From CAYJDG01 sp964368875 (GTDB taxonomy: Bacteria; Pseudomonadota; Alphaproteobacteria; Micavibrionales; Micavibrionaceae), in the NCBI GenBank assembly GCA_964368875.1, contig CAYJDG010000023.1:1-35195 (forward strand): 35,195 nucleotides of DNA, in the 5' to 3' direction. Position 1 is the first letter of the stretch, and each line of letters starts with the position of its first letter. The translations under genes and the position numbers were made by a program. Under the pieces are notes generated by a model. The model had not been told where the DNA came from. It saw only the letters and a program-made list of their open reading frames with translations, and did not search any database. Positions 33,647 through 35,195 of the stretch are shown here, one piece after another.

Positions 33647-34411
33647 ATGAAAGTCCTCGTTCCGGTCAAACGTGTCGTTGATTATAACGTTAAAATCCGC
33701 GTTAAAGCTGACCAATCAGGCGTCGAGCTGGCCAACGTCAAGATGTCGATGAACCCGTTCGATGAAATCGCCATCGAGGAAGCAACCCGTCTGAAAGAAA
33801 AAGGCATCGTCAAAGAAATCGTTGCCGTCTCCATCGGCCCGGCGCAGGCGCAGGATACGATCCGCACCGCCATGGCGATCGGAGCAGATCGCGGCATTCT
33901 TGTCCAAACCGATCAGCCGATCGATCTTGGTGGCGTTGAGCCGCTGGGTGTCGCCAAAATTCTCAAAGCTCTCGTCGACAAGGAGCAACCCAACCTGATC
34001 ATCATGGGCAAACAGTCCATTGATGACGACAGCAACCAGACCGGACAAATCCTCGCCGCCCTGCTCGGCTGGCCGCAAGCGACGTTTGCATCAAAAGTCG
34101 AACTCAGCGAAACCTCGGCAAAAGTCACTCGCGAGATTGATGGCGGTCTTGAGACAGTTGAAATCAAATTGCCTGCGATCATCACGACCGACCTGCGCCT
34201 CAATGAACCGCGTTATGCCGCCTTACCGAATATCATGAAGGCCAAGCAAAAACCGCTCGCGACGATGAAGCCCGAAGAGCTGGGCGTCGATCTGACCCCG
34301 CGCTTGAAGATTGTTTCTGTCTCTGAGCCGCCGAAGCGTCAGGGCGGTGGCAAGGTCGCCACGGTTGATGACCTGATTACCAAACTGAAAACCGAAGCCC
34401 GCGTCATATAA
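33647..34411 (+). CDS. etfB: Electron transfer flavoprotein beta subunit
   Basis: 254 residues. The small ETF subunit binds AMP and pairs with EtfA to pass electrons from acyl-CoA and other dehydrogenases to ETF:quinone oxidoreductase. Typical segments are KVLVPVKRVVDYNVKIRVK at the start, MNPFDEIAIEEA, the ADRGILV region, MGKQSIDDDSNQTGQ (about 124-138) and the LPAIITTDLRLNEPRYA loop; the C-terminal arm includes KQGG-type residues. GGAG lies about 8 bases upstream. The etfA gene starts 11 bases after its stop. Confidence 0.98.
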   Translation: MKVLVPVKRVVDYNVKIRVKADQSGVELANVKMSMNPFDEIAIEEATRLKEKGIVKEIVAVSIGPAQAQDTIRTAMAIGADRGILVQTDQPIDLGGVEPLGVAKILKALVDKEQPNLIIMGKQSIDDDSNQTGQILAALLGWPQATFASKVELSETSAKVTREIDGGLETVEIKLPAIITTDLRLNEPRYAALPNIMKAKQKPLATMKPEELGVDLTPRLKIVSVSEPPKRQGGGKVATVDDLITKLKTEARVI

Positions 34412-34422
34412 GGAAATCTTCC

Positions 34423-35195
34423 ATGTCAGTTCTCGTCATTGCCGAACACGATCATGTTTCTCTCAAGCCTGCGACGCTGAATGCGGTCACCGCAGCCCTT
34501 AAGCTGGATGCGGATGTCCATGTACTGGTGGCCGGATCGAATGCTGGCGATGCAGCCAGGCAGGCAGCCGCTGTCGCAGGCGTCAAGAAAGTGCTTCATT
34601 CTGACGCACCTGCTTACGCTCACCACCTCCCGGAAAATGTAGCGCCCTTGGTCGCGGGAATTTCAGGCAATTACTCGCATATTCTCGCTGCCGCCACGAC
34701 CTACGGCAAAAATATCCTGCCCCGCGTTGGCGGTCTCAAAGATGTTCAGCAAATTTCCGATGTGATCGAGATTATCGATGCCTCCACCTTCAAGCGTCCG
34801 GTCTATGCCGGGAACGCGATTGCGACGGTTCAGTCTTCGGACTCCCTGAAGCTGATCACTGTGCGCACGACAGGGTTCGACCCAGCCGCCGCAAGTGGTG
34901 GATCAGCCGCAGTCGAAGCTTTGGCCGCAGGTTCAGAGTCTGGACAGTCTTCATTCGTCGGTCAGGAACTCACCAAATCTGAGCGTCCTGAACTGACCGC
35001 AGCCAAAATCGTCGTTTCTGGCGGCCGCGGCGTAGGCTCTGCTGAAAATTTCAAAATTATTGCCGCCCTCGCCGATAAACTTGGTGCAGCTGTTGGTGCG
35101 TCCCGCGCCGCCGTCGACTCTGGCTATGCCCCGAACGACTATCAGGTTGGGCAAACTGGCAAAGTGGTAGCGCCAGCTCTCTACATGGCGGTTGG
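34423..35195 (+). CDS. etfA: Electron transfer flavoprotein alpha subunit (cut by the window edge)
   Basis: 257 codons are visible from the ATG at 34423, which has AAGGAA about 8 bases upstream; roughly the last 50 residues lie beyond the window. N-terminal domain I starts SVLVIAEHDH. The FAD domain is under way with AKIVVSGGRGVGSAENF (around 195-211), ASRAAVDSGYAP and the VGQTGK segment (around 245-250), all typical of EtfA. Together with EtfB it forms the FAD/AMP heterodimer. Confidence 0.97.
   Translation, partial: MSVLVIAEHDHVSLKPATLNAVTAALKLDADVHVLVAGSNAGDAARQAAAVAGVKKVLHSDAPAYAHHLPENVAPLVAGISGNYSHILAAATTYGKNILPRVGGLKDVQQISDVIEIIDASTFKRPVYAGNAIATVQSSDSLKLITVRTTGFDPAAASGGSAAVEALAAGSESGQSSFVGQELTKSERPELTAAKIVVSGGRGVGSAENFKIIAALADKLGAAVGASRAAVDSGYAPNDYQVGQTGKVVAPALYMAV

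Overview
The window looks like the chromosome of an alphaproteobacterium. The evidence is gene order and gene families: ispG, prfA, prmC, a DUF4167 gene and clpB lie on one strand, lysC and ubiG are divergent, a HIG1 twin-membrane protein precedes etfB-etfA, and dacC-like, tmk, holB, metG, tatD, an MBL hydrolase and queA form a run. I cannot name the genus. Most genes have moderate to high GC, tight spacing and 1-14 nt overlaps.

Layout. 1-1423 is AT-rich and has a different codon style (many AGA, ATA and TTA codons). It holds a two-gene minus-strand unit: a DUF4365 protein (PD-(D/E)xK-like) and, coupled by an ATGA overlap, an unrecognised protein that runs off the left edge. The unit lies directly beyond the 3' end of a tRNA-Ser(UGA), the classic landing site for integrative elements, so this is probably the edge of a genomic island, possibly a defence module. 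1587-10908 is housekeeping: an AI-2E type permease (minus), then a plus-strand run of envelope genes (YdcF-like, lytic transglycosylase, RlpA, D,D-carboxypeptidase) leading into tmk, holB, metG and tatD. 10905-13397 holds a small exported unknown protein (minus) and the MBL hydrolase-queA pair. 13468-16356 is a 962-residue unknown protein with at least three copies of a roughly 100-residue repeat. A bidirectional terminator separates it from a convergent secreted protein made almost wholly of charged heptads.

16965-25375 holds an LpxH-like phosphoesterase, mazG, an I78-type peptidase inhibitor, a MurC/Mpl-like ligase, a lipoprotein of unknown role, clpB, a divergent PPP-type phosphatase and the DUF4167 protein. 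25601-32588 (minus except one small gene) holds prmC, prfA, an AT-rich membrane protein, a YihY/BrkB protein, ispG, a RodZ-like protein and lysC. 32663 to the right end (plus) holds ubiG, the HIG1 protein, etfB and a truncated etfA.

The genes group into themes: peptidoglycan and envelope maintenance (transglycosylase, RlpA, carboxypeptidase, Mur ligase, RodZ-like), translation (metG, queA, prfA, prmC, tRNA-Ser), replication and nucleotide supply (tmk, holB, mazG), and isoprenoid/quinone and electron-transfer metabolism (ispG, ubiG, EtfAB). No gene-free stretch exceeds 300 bases; the longest is 25376-25600. No rRNA, CRISPR array, insertion sequence or integrase gene was seen. The strongest candidates for something undescribed are the DUF4365 pair at the tRNA, the 962-residue repeat protein and the heptad-repeat protein.
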